Source: Mumia sp. zg.B17 (GTDB taxonomy: Bacteria; Actinomycetota; Actinomycetes; Propionibacteriales; Nocardioidaceae). From it: 64,000 nucleotides of DNA. Position 1 is the first letter of the stretch, and each line of letters starts with the position of its first letter. Under the pieces are notes generated by a model. It was not told the origin of the DNA. It saw nothing but the letters and a program-made list of their open reading frames with translations, and ran no database searches. The DNA lies in the NCBI RefSeq assembly GCF_019550915.1, contig NZ_JAHWCI010000006.1, positions 124,001 through 188,000 of the forward strand, in the 5' to 3' direction. A program made the translations under genes and the position numbers. Of this stretch, positions 52,989 through 62,380 are shown one piece after another.

Positions 52989-55700
52989 TCATGCACCGGC
53001 CAACGTGTCTCCGAGGCCAGCCGGCGTGCTGAGGCGCCGCACGTACCAGTCGCGCCGGGTGTCGGTCGGCTGCGCGACCCGTGCGCGCGCCTTGAGGACG
53101 TGGTGTCCCGCGGGGCTCGCGACCACCGGCTCGAGGCTCAGCTCCGACACCTCGGGAAGGTCGTCCTTGAGCGCGGCGACCCGCTGCAGGAGGTCCTCGA
53201 TGGACTTGAGGTCGGCACGAGGTCCGCCGCGGTAGCCGAACAGGAGCGGCGCCGACTTCAGCTCGCGGATCATGCTGGCGACGTCGACGTCGGTGACCGG
53301 CGGGATCCGGTACGAGCGGTCCTCGAGCAGGTCTGCGGCCGCGCCCGAGAGCGCGAACGACAGCACCGGCCCGAAGAGCGGGTCCTCGACCGTACGGATC
53401 GACATCGGGACGCCGGGAGGTGCCATCTTCTGGACGACGAACATCGCGCGCTCCGGCGGGCCGATGTCGGCGGTCATCACCGCCCACGCCTCACGCATGT
53501 CGTCGGCGTCAGCGATGTTGCGCCAGACGTGGGTGAGATCAGGGCGTGCCCGGACCGTGTCGGCGGTCGCCTTGAGCACGACGTTCCATTCGAACTGCTC
53601 CCCTGCCGCGATCGCGGCCTCGAGCGTCGGAGCCGGCTCCCAGTCCCACAGGTCGATGCCGTACATGGCGAGCAGCTGGTGCACCTCGTCGTCGGTGAGC
53701 CATCCGCCATCGGGGTTGCGAGCGAGCCCGGCGCGGACGAGGTCGCTGGCGGCCGTACGGTCGACGTCGTCGTAGTGGGCGATCACGCCCTGCTCGCTGC
53801 CTGCCCACTGCGCATAGCTGACGACGCGCGCCAGTGCGCGTACGGCGGACTCAGGCGCGGAGTACGACGGGACCGAGCCGCGCCCCGCCGCTCCCTCGAC
53901 GTCGGGGACGCGCAGCAGCTCGGGCACCCCCTCGGTGCCGAGGAACGTCGAGACGATCGGCTTGTCGGACTGCTCCCCCACGGCAGCGAGCACATTGGCG
54001 ACCTCCTCGCCGGAGGTGTTGACCGGCGGGATGTAGACGGCGACGATCGCGTCCACCTCGGGGTTGTCGATCGCAGCGTCGAGGGCGGCCTCGAAGTCGT
54101 CGGCACCGGCGCTCGCGCCGAGCGCGATGGGTTCGGCGACGGTGAGTCCGGACGCGGCGGCCGCGTCGGCGACCAGCAGCGCCAGCGCGTCGCTGTTGCC
54201 GACCACCGCGACCCGCGGACCGCGCGGCAGCGGCTGGTGGGCGAGCAGCTGGGCGACGTCGAACATCTCGCCGAGCGTGTCGACCTGGATGACGCCCGCC
54301 TGACGGAACATCGCATCGACCGCCGACTGCGGGGCCGTCGTCTTGCGCACGGCATGCCCCACCGGGACGCCCTGCGTCGAGCGACCCGACTTCACGGCCA
54401 CGATCGGCTTCTTGCGGCCGACGCGCCGGGCGATGCGGGAGAACTTGCGCGGGTTGCCGATCGACTCGAGGTAGAGCAGCACGACCTCGGTCGCGTCGTC
54501 CTCCTCCCAGTACTGGAGGAGGTCGTTGCCGGAGACGTCGGCGCGGTTGCCCGCGGAGACGAAGGTGGACAGCCCGAGGCCCCGGCGGTCGACGTTCTCG
54601 AGGATCGCGAGACCCAGCGCGCCGGACTGGCAGAAGAACCCGACGCGCCCGCGCGGCGGGATGATCGGCGACAACGACGCGTTGAGGCGTACACGTGAGG
54701 AGGTGTTGATGACGCCCAGGCAGTTCGGCCCGACCAGACGCAACCCGTACGACCTGGCGAGCCCGACCAGACGACGCTGACGCCGGCGTCCCTCCTCGCC
54801 GATCTCGGCGAATCCCGAGGAGATCACGACCAGGCCGTGGACGCCCTTGGCGGCGCAGTCGAGCACGACCTCGGGGACCGACTCGGCGGGGACGGCGATG
54901 ACGGCGAGGTCGACCTCGCCCGGGATGTCCTGGACCTTCTTGTAGGCCGGGAGACCGGAGACCGCCTCCGCCTGCGGGTTCACCGCATAGACGGCGCCGG
55001 CGAAGTCGCCCAGCACGAGGTTGCGGATCATGCCCTGGCCGATGGTGTCCTGACGCCGGCTGGCACCGATGACGGCGACGCTGCGGGCGTTGAAGAAGCG
55101 CTCGATCGAGGCGGCCTCGGCCCGGTGCTCGCGAGACTGCATGACCCCGATCGCGGTCTCGGTCGGGTCGATCGAGAAGACCAGACGCATCACGCCGTCC
55201 TCGACGCTGCGCTCGACCTGGTAGCCCTGGTCGCGGAAGACCTGGATCATGCGGACGTTCGCCGGGAGCACGTCGGCCACGAACCGGTGGATGCCCATCT
55301 CGCGGCCGGCCTGCGCCAGGTGCTCGAGCAGCAGCTGTCCGAGCCCGCGTCCCTGGTGGTCGTCCTCGACGAGGAACGCGACCTCGGCCTCCCCTTCGCC
55401 GACCGCGTCATAGCGCCCGACGGCGATGATGCTGTCGCCGATCGTCACGACGAACGCGACCCGGGTCAGGTAGTCGACCACGGTGAACCGCTTGACGTCT
55501 CGGTCGGAGAGGGTCGGGTACGGCGCGAAGAACCGGTAGTACTTCGACTGCTCCGAGACGCGGGAGTAGAAGCGTACGAGCTCGTCGGCGTCCTCGGGGA
55601 TGATCGGTCGGAGGTGGGCGGTGCCGCCGTCACGGAGCACCACGTCCGCCTCCCAGTGCTCGGGGTAGCGGTCGTCAGGTGCGTCGGATTGCTCGGCCAC
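52989..55700 (-). CDS. GNAT/acyl-CoA synthetase (NDP-forming) fusion, Pat-like protein acyltransferase
   Basis: A 903-residue protein with GTG at 55700, 6 nt after a TAGATT box. The N-terminal GNAT domain at about 30-175 has AFLVEDDHQGRGLGQLLLEH for acetyl-CoA. The remainder resembles the NDP-forming acyl-CoA synthetase: CoA-binding RSVAVIGASRRQDTIG (about 208), ligase GFFCQSGALGLAIL, and C-terminal ATP-grasp-like ELSLEPVVASPAGHHV. In E. coli PatZ the GNAT is at the C-terminus; the N-terminal order here is typical of actinobacteria. These proteins acetylate lysines of acyl-CoA synthetases and others. Confidence 0.9.
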   Translation of the reverse strand: MAEQSDAPDDRYPEHWEADVVLRDGGTAHLRPIIPEDADELVRFYSRVSEQSKYYRFFAPYPTLSDRDVKRFTVVDYLTRVAFVVTIGDSIIAVGRYDAVGEGEAEVAFLVEDDHQGRGLGQLLLEHLAQAGREMGIHRFVADVLPANVRMIQVFRDQGYQVERSVEDGVMRLVFSIDPTETAIGVMQSREHRAEAASIERFFNARSVAVIGASRRQDTIGQGMIRNLVLGDFAGAVYAVNPQAEAVSGLPAYKKVQDIPGEVDLAVIAVPAESVPEVVLDCAAKGVHGLVVISSGFAEIGEEGRRRQRRLVGLARSYGLRLVGPNCLGVINTSSRVRLNASLSPIIPPRGRVGFFCQSGALGLAILENVDRRGLGLSTFVSAGNRADVSGNDLLQYWEEDDATEVVLLYLESIGNPRKFSRIARRVGRKKPIVAVKSGRSTQGVPVGHAVRKTTAPQSAVDAMFRQAGVIQVDTLGEMFDVAQLLAHQPLPRGPRVAVVGNSDALALLVADAAAASGLTVAEPIALGASAGADDFEAALDAAIDNPEVDAIVAVYIPPVNTSGEEVANVLAAVGEQSDKPIVSTFLGTEGVPELLRVPDVEGAAGRGSVPSYSAPESAVRALARVVSYAQWAGSEQGVIAHYDDVDRTAASDLVRAGLARNPDGGWLTDDEVHQLLAMYGIDLWDWEPAPTLEAAIAAGEQFEWNVVLKATADTVRARPDLTHVWRNIADADDMREAWAVMTADIGPPERAMFVVQKMAPPGVPMSIRTVEDPLFGPVLSFALSGAAADLLEDRSYRIPPVTDVDVASMIRELKSAPLLFGYRGGPRADLKSIEDLLQRVAALKDDLPEVSELSLEPVVASPAGHHVLKARARVAQPTDTRRDWYVRRLSTPAGLGDTLAGA

Positions 55701-55706
55701 ACCCAG

Positions 55707-55712
55707 AATCTA
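55707..55712 (-). promoter_or_regulatory. Candidate -10 box (TAGATT on the minus strand) of the Pat-like gene
   Basis: The box ends 6 nt before the GTG at 55700; the transcript would be leaderless. Confidence 0.5.
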
Positions 55713-55766
55713 CCGTCTGCTGCCCGGGTCACGGCGTCGCGACCCAGGGTCGTCGAGACGATGGCC

Positions 55767-55772
55767 TAGGGT
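55767..55772 (+). promoter_or_regulatory. Candidate -10 box (TAGGGT) of parC
   Basis: TAGGGT lies 47 nt before the parC ATG. A short leader with a GAGAGGAC ribosome site fits this gene, in contrast to the leaderless neighbours. Confidence 0.4.
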
Positions 55773-55818
55773 TCTCTGGAGCGCTGACCGAGGCAGCGAC
55801 CGACGAGAGAGGACGTGC

Positions 55819-58278
55819 ATGGCCCGTCGTACGCCGAGCGCCCCGCCACCGGCCGACTACGAGGAGCACATCCTCGACGTCGACGTGCGCGAGGAGATGC
55901 GGTCGAGCTTTCTGGAGTACGCCTACTCGGTCATCTACTCCCGTGCGCTGCCCGATGCCCGCGACGGCCTGAAGCCGGTCCAGCGTCGGATCCTCTACAC
56001 GATGGACGACATGAACCTGCGGCCCGACCGCGGGACGGTCAAGAGCGCGCGCGTGGTCGGCGAGGTCATGGGTCGCCTCCATCCGCACGGAGACGGGTCG
56101 ATCTACGACGCGCTCGTCCGGATGGTCCAGCCGTGGTCCCTGCGGCTCCCGCTGGTGCACGGCCAGGGCAACTTCGGCTCTCCCGACGACGGTCCCGCCG
56201 CGATGCGCTACACCGAGTGCCGGATGGCGCCGCCGGCGACCGCGATGACCGAGAGCATCGACGAGGACACCGTCGACTTCCGGCCCAACTACGACTCCCG
56301 CGAGGAGGAGCCGTCGGTCCTGCCCGCCGCGCTCCCCAACCTCCTCGTCAACGGAGCGTCCGGCATCGCCGTGGGCATGGCGACCAACATGGCGCCGCAC
56401 AACCTCGTCGAGGTCGTCCAGGCCCTGCGCCACCTGATCAAGAAGCCGGACGCGTCCCTGGACGACCTGATGCGCTTCGTTCCCGGCCCTGACCTCCCGA
56501 CCGGGGGCAAGATCGTCGGTCTCGAGGGCATCCGAGAGGCCTACGCGACCGGCCGAGGCAAGTTCATGATGCGTGCGTCGGCCCAGATCGAGAGCATCAC
56601 GCCCCGCCGCAAGGGCATCGTGATCAAGCAGCTCCCCTACAACGTGGGGCCCGAGAAGGTCATCGAGCGGATCAAGACCCTGGTCCAGTCCAAGAAGCTC
56701 CAGGGCATCTCCGACCTCAAGAACCTCTCCGAGGCCGACATCAACCTGGTGATCGAGGTCAAGAACGGCTTCAACCCCGACGCGGTGCTCGCCCAGCTCT
56801 ACAAGATGACGCCGCTGGAGGACTCCTTCGGGATCAACAACGTCGCCCTCGTCGACGGGCAGCCGCGCACTCTCGGGCTCAAGGAGCTCCTGGAGGTGTT
56901 CCTCGCCCACCGCCTCGACGTGGTGCGACGCCGCAGCGAGTTCCGCCGCCGCAAGGCCGCCGACCGCCTGCACCTCGTCGAGGGGCTGCTGATCGCGATC
57001 CTCGACATCGACGAGGTCATCCAGCTGGTCCGGAGCAGCGACACCCGCAGCGAGGCGCACGAGCGGCTCAAGTCCGTCTTCGACCTCTCCGACGTCCAGG
57101 CCTCCTACATCCTCGACCTCCAGCTGGGCCGGCTGACCCGGACGTCACGGATCGAGCTCGAGCGGGAAGCCGACGAGCTCCGCGCGACGATCGAGCAGCT
57201 CGACGCGATCCTGGCCGACGAGACGATGCTCAGGGGCCTGGTGTCGGACGAGCTGGGGGAGGTCGCCAAGAAGTACGGCACCCCTCGGCGTACGGTCCTG
57301 CTGGAGAGCGCCGGTCAGGCCGTCACGGCCGCCGTCCCGCTCGAGGTCACCGACGACCCCTGCTACGTCCTGCTCTCCGCCACCGGTCTGCTCGCACGCA
57401 CCACCGACGACACGGTCCCGGAGATCGAGTCCGGGCGCCACCTCCATGACGTCGTCGCCTCGGCCGTCCGTACGACCGCCCGCGGCGAGGTCGGGCTCCT
57501 CACCTCGGCGGGCCGCGTCATCAAGCTGTCGGTCATCGACCTCCCCGGTCTTCCCCCCACCGCGGCCGCGCCCAACCTCCAGGGCGGCGTGCCGCTGACG
57601 GAGATGACCACGACGGGTCTGGGCCCGGACGAGCGGGTTCTGGCCCTCACGACGTTCGACCCGGAGTCGCCAGGGCTGGCACTCGGCACCCGCAAGGGGA
57701 TCGTCAAGCGGGTCAAGCCCGACTACCTCGCCAGCAAGGACTCGTGGGACGTCGTGTCGCTCGACGACGGCGACGAGGTCGTCGGTGTCCGCGAGCTCCG
57801 GACGGGTGGCGAGGAGCTCTGCTTCATCACCACCGACGCCCAGCTCCTGCGCTTCCCCGCGTCCGTGGTGCGACCTCAGGGGCGTACGGGTGGCGGGGTC
57901 GCGGGCATCAAGCTCGCCGCGGGGGCGTCGGTGCTGTTCTTCGGAGCCTTCGAGCCGGTCGAGGACGCCCAGGTCGTCACGATCGCGAGCGCCGCAGGGA
58001 CGATCCCGGGCACCGAGGCCGGGTCGGTGAAGGTGACGCCGTTCGACGCCTACCCCGGCAAGGGGCGCGCGACCGGTGGCGTCCGCTGCCACCGTCTCCT
58101 CAAGGGCGAGGCGGCCCTGGTCCTCGCGTGGGCCGGCCGTGGTCCGGCGATGGCCTCCGGCTCGGGCGGCGCGGCAGCCACCCTCCCGGCCGTCGACCCG
58201 CGCCGTGACGGGTCCGGCACGCCCGGTGCCCAACCCGTGCTGGCCGTGGGCAGCCCGGTCGCCACCCAGATCGGCTGA
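55819..58278 (+). CDS. parC: DNA topoisomerase IV subunit A (ParC/GyrA family)
   Basis: An 819-residue type IIA subunit. [18 protein letters not shown] is the quinolone region, [10 protein letters not shown] holds the DNA-linked Tyr131, and coiled-coil and C-terminal pinwheel domains follow. The GyrA-box is only loosely present ([15 protein letters not shown]), favouring ParC over GyrA, and a parE-like gene lies 4 kb away. The residue equivalent to E. coli GyrA Ser83 is Gly here, and Asp87 is retained. It cuts and rejoins DNA with ParE, mainly decatenating daughter chromosomes. Confidence 0.9.
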   Translation: MARRTPSAPPPADYEEHILDVDVREEMRSSFLEYAYSVIYSRALPDARDGLKPVQRRILYTMDDMNLRPDRGTVKSARVVGEVMGRLHPHGDGSIYDALVRMVQPWSLRLPLVHGQGNFGSPDDGPAAMRYTECRMAPPATAMTESIDEDTVDFRPNYDSREEEPSVLPAALPNLLVNGASGIAVGMATNMAPHNLVEVVQALRHLIKKPDASLDDLMRFVPGPDLPTGGKIVGLEGIREAYATGRGKFMMRASAQIESITPRRKGIVIKQLPYNVGPEKVIERIKTLVQSKKLQGISDLKNLSEADINLVIEVKNGFNPDAVLAQLYKMTPLEDSFGINNVALVDGQPRTLGLKELLEVFLAHRLDVVRRRSEFRRRKAADRLHLVEGLLIAILDIDEVIQLVRSSDTRSEAHERLKSVFDLSDVQASYILDLQLGRLTRTSRIELEREADELRATIEQLDAILADETMLRGLVSDELGEVAKKYGTPRRTVLLESAGQAVTAAVPLEVTDDPCYVLLSATGLLARTTDDTVPEIESGRHLHDVVASAVRTTARGEVGLLTSAGRVIKLSVIDLPGLPPTAAAPNLQGGVPLTEMTTTGLGPDERVLALTTFDPESPGLALGTRKGIVKRVKPDYLASKDSWDVVSLDDGDEVVGVRELRTGGEELCFITTDAQLLRFPASVVRPQGRTGGGVAGIKLAAGASVLFFGAFEPVEDAQVVTIASAAGTIPGTEAGSVKVTPFDAYPGKGRATGGVRCHRLLKGEAALVLAWAGRGPAMASGSGGAAATLPAVDPRRDGSGTPGAQPVLAVGSPVATQIG

Positions 58279-58280
58279 CG

Positions 58281-58709
58281 TCAGCCCTCGGCGCCCTTGT
58301 GGTGGGCCTCCTGGACGTGCCAGGAGTTGCCGTCCGGGTCGTTGAGGTAGACGTAGGACATGAAGTCACGGTGCTCGGGGTCGACGCCGGGCGCCATGCC
58401 CCCGGTCGCGACGTCGAAGTGCTGGATGCCGGAGCTCACGACGCCTCGTCCCTCGAGCTCCGCGTAGGCGGCCTCGATGTCCTCCACGACGAGGTGAAGG
58501 CCCTTGGTCGCGCCGGGCTCGGCCCCGTTGAGGCCGACCCCGAACGTGACCGAGCACCCCGAGCCGACAGGCGTGACCTGGACGACCCGGAAGTCGTCGC
58601 TCGCCTGATGGTCGACGTCCAGGTGGAAGCCCAGACTCTGGGTGTAGAACTCCTTGGCCCGGTCGACGTCGGTGACTCCCAGGATGATGTTCTCGAGCTT
58701 CCAGTCCAT
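58281..58709 (-). CDS. VOC superfamily (glyoxalase-like) protein
   Basis: A 142-residue VOC domain: MDWKLENIILGVTDVDRAKE, YTQSLGFHLDVDHQASDDF, HLVVEDIEAAYAELEGRGV and FNDPDG-like YLNDPDGNSWHVQEAHH. The metal ligand positions (His/Glu) are partly present. Such proteins include dioxygenases, lyases and resistance proteins, so no role is assigned. GGAAGGAC precedes the start. It is divergent from lprG and its stop is only 2 bp from the parC stop. Confidence 0.85.
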   Translation of the reverse strand: MDWKLENIILGVTDVDRAKEFYTQSLGFHLDVDHQASDDFRVVQVTPVGSGCSVTFGVGLNGAEPGATKGLHLVVEDIEAAYAELEGRGVVSSGIQHFDVATGGMAPGVDPEHRDFMSYVYLNDPDGNSWHVQEAHHKGAEG

Positions 58710-58747
58710 CGGCTCGTCCTTCCGGTAGGTCGGTCACGACAGCCGCC

Positions 58748-58753
58748 TATGCT
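58748..58753 (+). promoter_or_regulatory. Candidate -10 box (TATGCT) of the lprG operon
   Basis: TATGCT ends 6 nt before the ATG at 58760, implying a leaderless mRNA. Confidence 0.5.
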
Positions 58754-58759
58754 GACGCC

Positions 58760-59455
58760 ATGCCGAAGTCTGCCAGCCTCGCCCTCCTCCTCTCCACGGT
58801 ATTCCTGGCAGTAGCGGGGTGCTCCGGGGACGACGGCACGGACGAGCCCGCACGCGATCCCGGCGAGCGGCTCGCTGCCGCTCGTGCCGTGCTCGACGAC
58901 GCCGAGAGCATCAAGCTCGATCTCGCGACCAAGAGCCTTCCGTCGGGCGTCACCGGGCTCCTCGAGGCCAAGGGGACGGGCACCCACGCTCCCGCTTTCG
59001 AGGGTGACGTCAAGGTCTCGCTCAAGGGCGTGCCGGTCAACGCCGAGGTGATCTCGGTCGACGGCACCGTGCACGCCAAGACCGGCTTCGCTCCCGACTT
59101 CCTGCCGATCGATCCGGCGTCGATCGGCGCGCCCGACCCGGCGACGCTGATGCGGACCGACGGCGGCGTCTCCTCGCTCCTGACCGAGACCGACGACGTC
59201 TCGACCGAGGGCGAGAGCCGCGACGGTCGAGACGTGCTGACGACCATCAGCGGCACGATCGACGGCGCCGTGGTCCGAGGGCTGATCCCGACGGCCCAGG
59301 CCGGAGCGACGTTCGACGCGACCTATCGCCTGACCGACGACGACGTCCTCCGCGACATCACCCTGGAGGGTCCGTTCTACAAGGACGTCGAGCCGGTCAC
59401 CTACACGGTCGCCGTCACCGCCTCCGACGACGCGGTCGAGATCACCGCACCGTGA
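58760..59455 (+). CDS. LppX/LprAFG-family lipoprotein (LprG-like)
   Basis: A 231-residue lipoprotein. The signal peptide ends in LAVAGC with the acylated Cys21. The domain has SIKLDLATKSLP, LEAKGTGTHAPAFEGDVKV, and YRLTDDDVLRDITLEG, typical of the LprG half-barrel that carries lipids across the periplasmic space. Its stop overlaps the MFS start by 4 bp (GTGA, 59452-59455). In mycobacteria LprG and the P55 MFS exporter form an operon moving triacylglycerols and lipoglycans; this pair is the likely equivalent. Confidence 0.9.
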   Translation: MPKSASLALLLSTVFLAVAGCSGDDGTDEPARDPGERLAAARAVLDDAESIKLDLATKSLPSGVTGLLEAKGTGTHAPAFEGDVKVSLKGVPVNAEVISVDGTVHAKTGFAPDFLPIDPASIGAPDPATLMRTDGGVSSLLTETDDVSTEGESRDGRDVLTTISGTIDGAVVRGLIPTAQAGATFDATYRLTDDDVLRDITLEGPFYKDVEPVTYTVAVTASDDAVEITAP

Positions 59456-61311
59456 GCGAGCCGTCCGCGGCCGCGGCACCGGTCGCGAACCCGGCGGCGC
59501 GCCTCCTGCTCGCACTCGCCGCGGTCGCGGTCGCGTTCGCCGCCGCCGACACGTACGTCGTCGTGATGGCGTTGCCGGACATGATGACGGCCGGTGGGCT
59601 GGGGCTCGACGAGCTGCAGCGGGCAGCGCCGATCGTGTCGGGCTTCCTGCTGGGCTACGTCGCGGTCCTCCCCCTCGTCGGCCGGATCGCGGACATCCGT
59701 GGACGACGCCCCGTCCTCGTCGGCTCGCTGGTGCTCTTCGCCGTGGGGTCCGTCGTGACCGCTGCCGCCGACGGGCTCACGGTGATGGTCGTCGGTCGGT
59801 TCCTCCAGGGCGTCGGGGGTGGCGGGCTCGTTCCGGCGACGCTGGCACTCGTCGCGGACCTGTGGCCCCCGCGCCGGCGTGGTGTCCCGCTCGGCATCGT
59901 CGGCGCGGTGCAGGAGCTCGGGAGCGTCCTCGGCCCGCTGTACGGCGCCGCGGTGCTCGCGGTCGGCGACTGGCGCGCGATCTTCTGGTTGAACTGTGCC
60001 GTCGCCCTCGTGCTGGCTGCGGCGATCGCGGCCTCCGGCCGGATGCTCGCCCTGTCTCACGAGCGAGGGTCTGACGAGCGAGGGTCTGACGAGCGAGGGG
60101 CGGGCGCCGGCTCGCCGGGCGAGCGAGGGGCGGGCGCCGGGTCGCCGGGCCGCGACGTCCTCGGCGCCGCCCTCGCCGTCCTCGCCGTCATGGGCCTCGC
60201 GCTCGCGATCGGCCAGCCCGACCGCGTGCGCAACGACGTCGAGCTCGGGACCCTGCTCCTCCCCCTCGTGGCGGAGTCACGCTGGACGACCCCGGTCGCG
60301 CTGGCGACGTACGCACTCGCCGCCGCCTTCGTCGCCCGTCAGCTGACGGCCCGGCGGCCGCTGATCGCGGTACGCACCTGGCCGGCGACGGTCCGCGCCG
60401 TCGACCTCGTCGGCGCCGCGCTGCTCGGCCTCGCGCTGGGCTGCGTGATCGTCACGTTCGCCTCGGCCGACCCCGAGCAGAGCGTCGTGTCCCCCAACGC
60501 TCCCCTGCTGCTCGGCGCGGCCGCTGTCGCCACCGCGGCCTTCGTCGTTCGGCAGCGCACGGCTGCCGCACCCCTCATCCCCCGCCGTACGCTGCGCCAG
60601 CGCCCGGCGTGGGGCGCGCTGGTCGTGTCGCTGTTCGTAGGAGCGGCCTTGATCGCCGCCCTCGTGGACGTCCCGTTCTTTGCGCGGCTGACCGAGCACC
60701 GCGGCTCCCAGCTGGCCGCCGCCCTCGTGCTCGTCGAGTTCCTGGTGGCGATCCCCGTGGGTGCTGTCGTGGGCGGTTACGCCACCCGCCGGGTCCGGCC
60801 GGCGTGGATCGCCGGCGCGGGGATGGCGCTCGCCTGCGGGTGCTTCGTCGCGATGGCCGGCTGGGACGGTGACGCGCTCGCCCACGTGTCGTCGGCAGTC
60901 GTCCTGGCGCTCGCCGGCCTCGGCTTCGGTCTCGCCGTGGCCCCGGTCAACGCCGCGCTGCTCGACGCGACCCCGGACGAGACGCACGGCGTTGCCTCGG
61001 CGCTCGTCGTCGTGGCCCGGATGGTCGGCATGCTGGTCGGGATCTCGGTCCTGACGTCCTGGGGGCTGCGAGCCTACTACGACGCGGTGGACCGGATCCC
61101 TCCCCTGTCCGAGGTCTGTCCGGGGTCCGCCACCGCGTGCAAGGCCTACAACGCCGAGCTCGTGGACGCCGGCATCGTCCAGCTCAGCACGGTCTTCGCC
61201 GGCGCCGCGGTGTGCGCGGGTCTCGCGGCGGTCGCGGCCGTCCTGCTGCTCGACGTGCCTCGACGCCGTACGAAGGACGCCGCAACCAGGGAGCGGCCGT
61301 CGGGGTCGTGA
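59452..61311 (+). CDS. MFS exporter, P55-like partner of LprG
   Basis: A 619-residue MFS protein with about 14 helices, starting with GTG in the 4-bp overlap. LVGRIADIRGRRPVLVGSLV is the A motif, and GFLLGYVAVLPL and GAVQELGSVLGPLYGAA the conserved helix 5 motif C. A linker after helix 6 is expanded with ERGSD and ERGAGAGSPG repeats. Predicted role: proton-driven export of lipids or drugs handed on to LprG. The C-terminus has a Cys-containing loop and a short Arg-rich tail. Confidence 0.92.
   Translation: MSEPSAAAAPVANPAARLLLALAAVAVAFAAADTYVVVMALPDMMTAGGLGLDELQRAAPIVSGFLLGYVAVLPLVGRIADIRGRRPVLVGSLVLFAVGSVVTAAADGLTVMVVGRFLQGVGGGGLVPATLALVADLWPPRRRGVPLGIVGAVQELGSVLGPLYGAAVLAVGDWRAIFWLNCAVALVLAAAIAASGRMLALSHERGSDERGSDERGAGAGSPGERGAGAGSPGRDVLGAALAVLAVMGLALAIGQPDRVRNDVELGTLLLPLVAESRWTTPVALATYALAAAFVARQLTARRPLIAVRTWPATVRAVDLVGAALLGLALGCVIVTFASADPEQSVVSPNAPLLLGAAAVATAAFVVRQRTAAAPLIPRRTLRQRPAWGALVVSLFVGAALIAALVDVPFFARLTEHRGSQLAAALVLVEFLVAIPVGAVVGGYATRRVRPAWIAGAGMALACGCFVAMAGWDGDALAHVSSAVVLALAGLGFGLAVAPVNAALLDATPDETHGVASALVVVARMVGMLVGISVLTSWGLRAYYDAVDRIPPLSEVCPGSATACKAYNAELVDAGIVQLSTVFAGAAVCAGLAAVAAVLLLDVPRRRTKDAATRERPSGS
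60061..60150 (+). repeat. In-frame tandem repeats in the MFS linker (2 x 15 bp, 2 x 30 bp)
   Basis: Units start at 60061 and 60076 (15 bp) and at 60091 and 60121 (30 bp). All begin GAGCGAGGG and keep the reading frame, encoding ERGSD twice then ERGAGAGSPG twice. Confidence 0.85.
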
Positions 61312-61360
61312 TCCTCATCACGAGGGCTGCTCCTGATCCACGCTCCTCCGCGACTGGTCG

Positions 61361-61366
61361 TACGCT
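61361..61366 (+). promoter_or_regulatory. Candidate -10 box (TACGCT) of the carbonic anhydrase gene
   Basis: TACGCT ends 7 nt before the ATG at 61374, and no ribosome site is visible. Confidence 0.45.
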
Positions 61367-61373
61367 CCTGCCC

Positions 61374-61871
61374 ATGAAGGACGACTTCGACGACCTCCTC
61401 GCCGCCAACCGCCGGTACGCCGACGCGTTCGACCTGGCCGGGTTCGACGGCGTGGCCCGAGCCGGCATGGCGATCGTGACGTGCATGGACTCGCGCATCG
61501 ACCCGCTGCGGATGGTCGGCCTCGAGCCAGGTGACGCCAAGATCCTGCGCAACCCGGGAGGGCGTGTCACCGAGCAGGTCCTGGTCGCTCTCGTGCTCGG
61601 CGCGAACCTGCTGAAGGTCGACCGCGTGATGGTCGTCGAGCACACCCGGTGCGCGATGGCGAGCGCGTCGGAGTCCGATCTGCAGGCACGGATCGGCGAT
61701 GCCACCGGCACGGATGCGACGTGGATGTTCCTCGGGGCGATCAACGACCAGCGCGCGGAGCTGGCCGAGTCGGTGCACAAGATCGACTCGCACCCGCTGA
61801 TCCCGCCGCACGTGAAGGCCGGCGGGTTCCTGTACGACGTCGACACAGGGCTGCTCGAGCAGGTCGTCTGA
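61374..61871 (+). CDS. Beta-class carbonic anhydrase
   Basis: A 165-residue protein. Zinc ligands are Cys37, His90 and Cys93 (TCMDSRIDP and VVEHTRCAM), and the Asp39-Arg41 pair of the beta class is intact. ILRNPGGRVT fits the family. It interconverts CO2 and bicarbonate. It is shorter than many beta enzymes (about 200) and resembles the small actinobacterial type. A hairpin terminator lies after its stop. Confidence 0.93.
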   Translation: MKDDFDDLLAANRRYADAFDLAGFDGVARAGMAIVTCMDSRIDPLRMVGLEPGDAKILRNPGGRVTEQVLVALVLGANLLKVDRVMVVEHTRCAMASASESDLQARIGDATGTDATWMFLGAINDQRAELAESVHKIDSHPLIPPHVKAGGFLYDVDTGLLEQVV

Positions 61872-61892
61872 TCGCGGCCACCCCGCGTCACG

Positions 61893-61930
61893 ACGACGTA
61901 CGCCCGCCTCAGCGCGGGCGTACGGTCGTC
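61893..61930. terminator. Hairpin terminator between convergent genes
   Basis: GTACGCCCGC (61898-61907) pairs with GCGGGCGTAC (61914-61923) across a 6-nt loop, and the outer GACGA/TCGTC bases extend the stem with a one-base bulge. The right arm lies in the end of the convergent VOC gene, so it probably serves both. Confidence 0.7.
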
Positions 61931-62349
61931 CCGCCCCAGGTCTCCGGACGCAGGTCCTCGACGGTCTCGGTGAACAGCCAGCGGTGGCCGGCCAGGTCCT
62001 CCGCGGCGTACTGACGTTCGCCGTACTCGAAGGTGATCGGCTCCATCACGATCGTCGCGCCATGCGATCGGGCATGGGCGCAGTGCTCGTCGACCGCATC
62101 GACGCGGACCAAGACCTCGTGGGTGACCTCACCGGCGCGAGGGGGCCGTTGGTCGTGGCGGACGTCAGCGACGATCACCGCCCCGTCACCGACGCCGAGC
62201 TGCGAGCGATGGTCCTCGCCGATCCGCACGTGCTCCTGGAATCCGAAGGCCGACTCGAGCCAGTCGACGGCCGCACGGACGTCGGGATAGACGAGGACCG
62301 GGACCACCGTGGCGGCAGGAATCGAGCGATTGCGTCTCATGCGCTCCAT
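61909..62349 (-). CDS. VOC superfamily (glyoxalase/PhnB-like) protein
   Basis: A 146-residue VOC protein: VVPVLVYPDVRAAVDWLESA, EVLVRVDAVDEHCAHARSHG and AAEDLAGHRWLFTETVED, matching PhnB-like members. The pattern PVLVYPDVRAAVDWL...GERQYAAEDLAGHRW is common in actinobacterial glyoxalase-like proteins of unknown substrate. A second ATG at 62340 is an alternative start. It is convergent with the carbonic anhydrase and separated from parE by 31 bp. Confidence 0.85.
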   Translation of the reverse strand: MERMRRNRSIPAATVVPVLVYPDVRAAVDWLESAFGFQEHVRIGEDHRSQLGVGDGAVIVADVRHDQRPPRAGEVTHEVLVRVDAVDEHCAHARSHGATIVMEPITFEYGERQYAAEDLAGHRWLFTETVEDLRPETWGGTTVRPR

Positions 62350-62380
62350 GCTGCACCCGGCGTAGGCCCCGAGTCACGCC

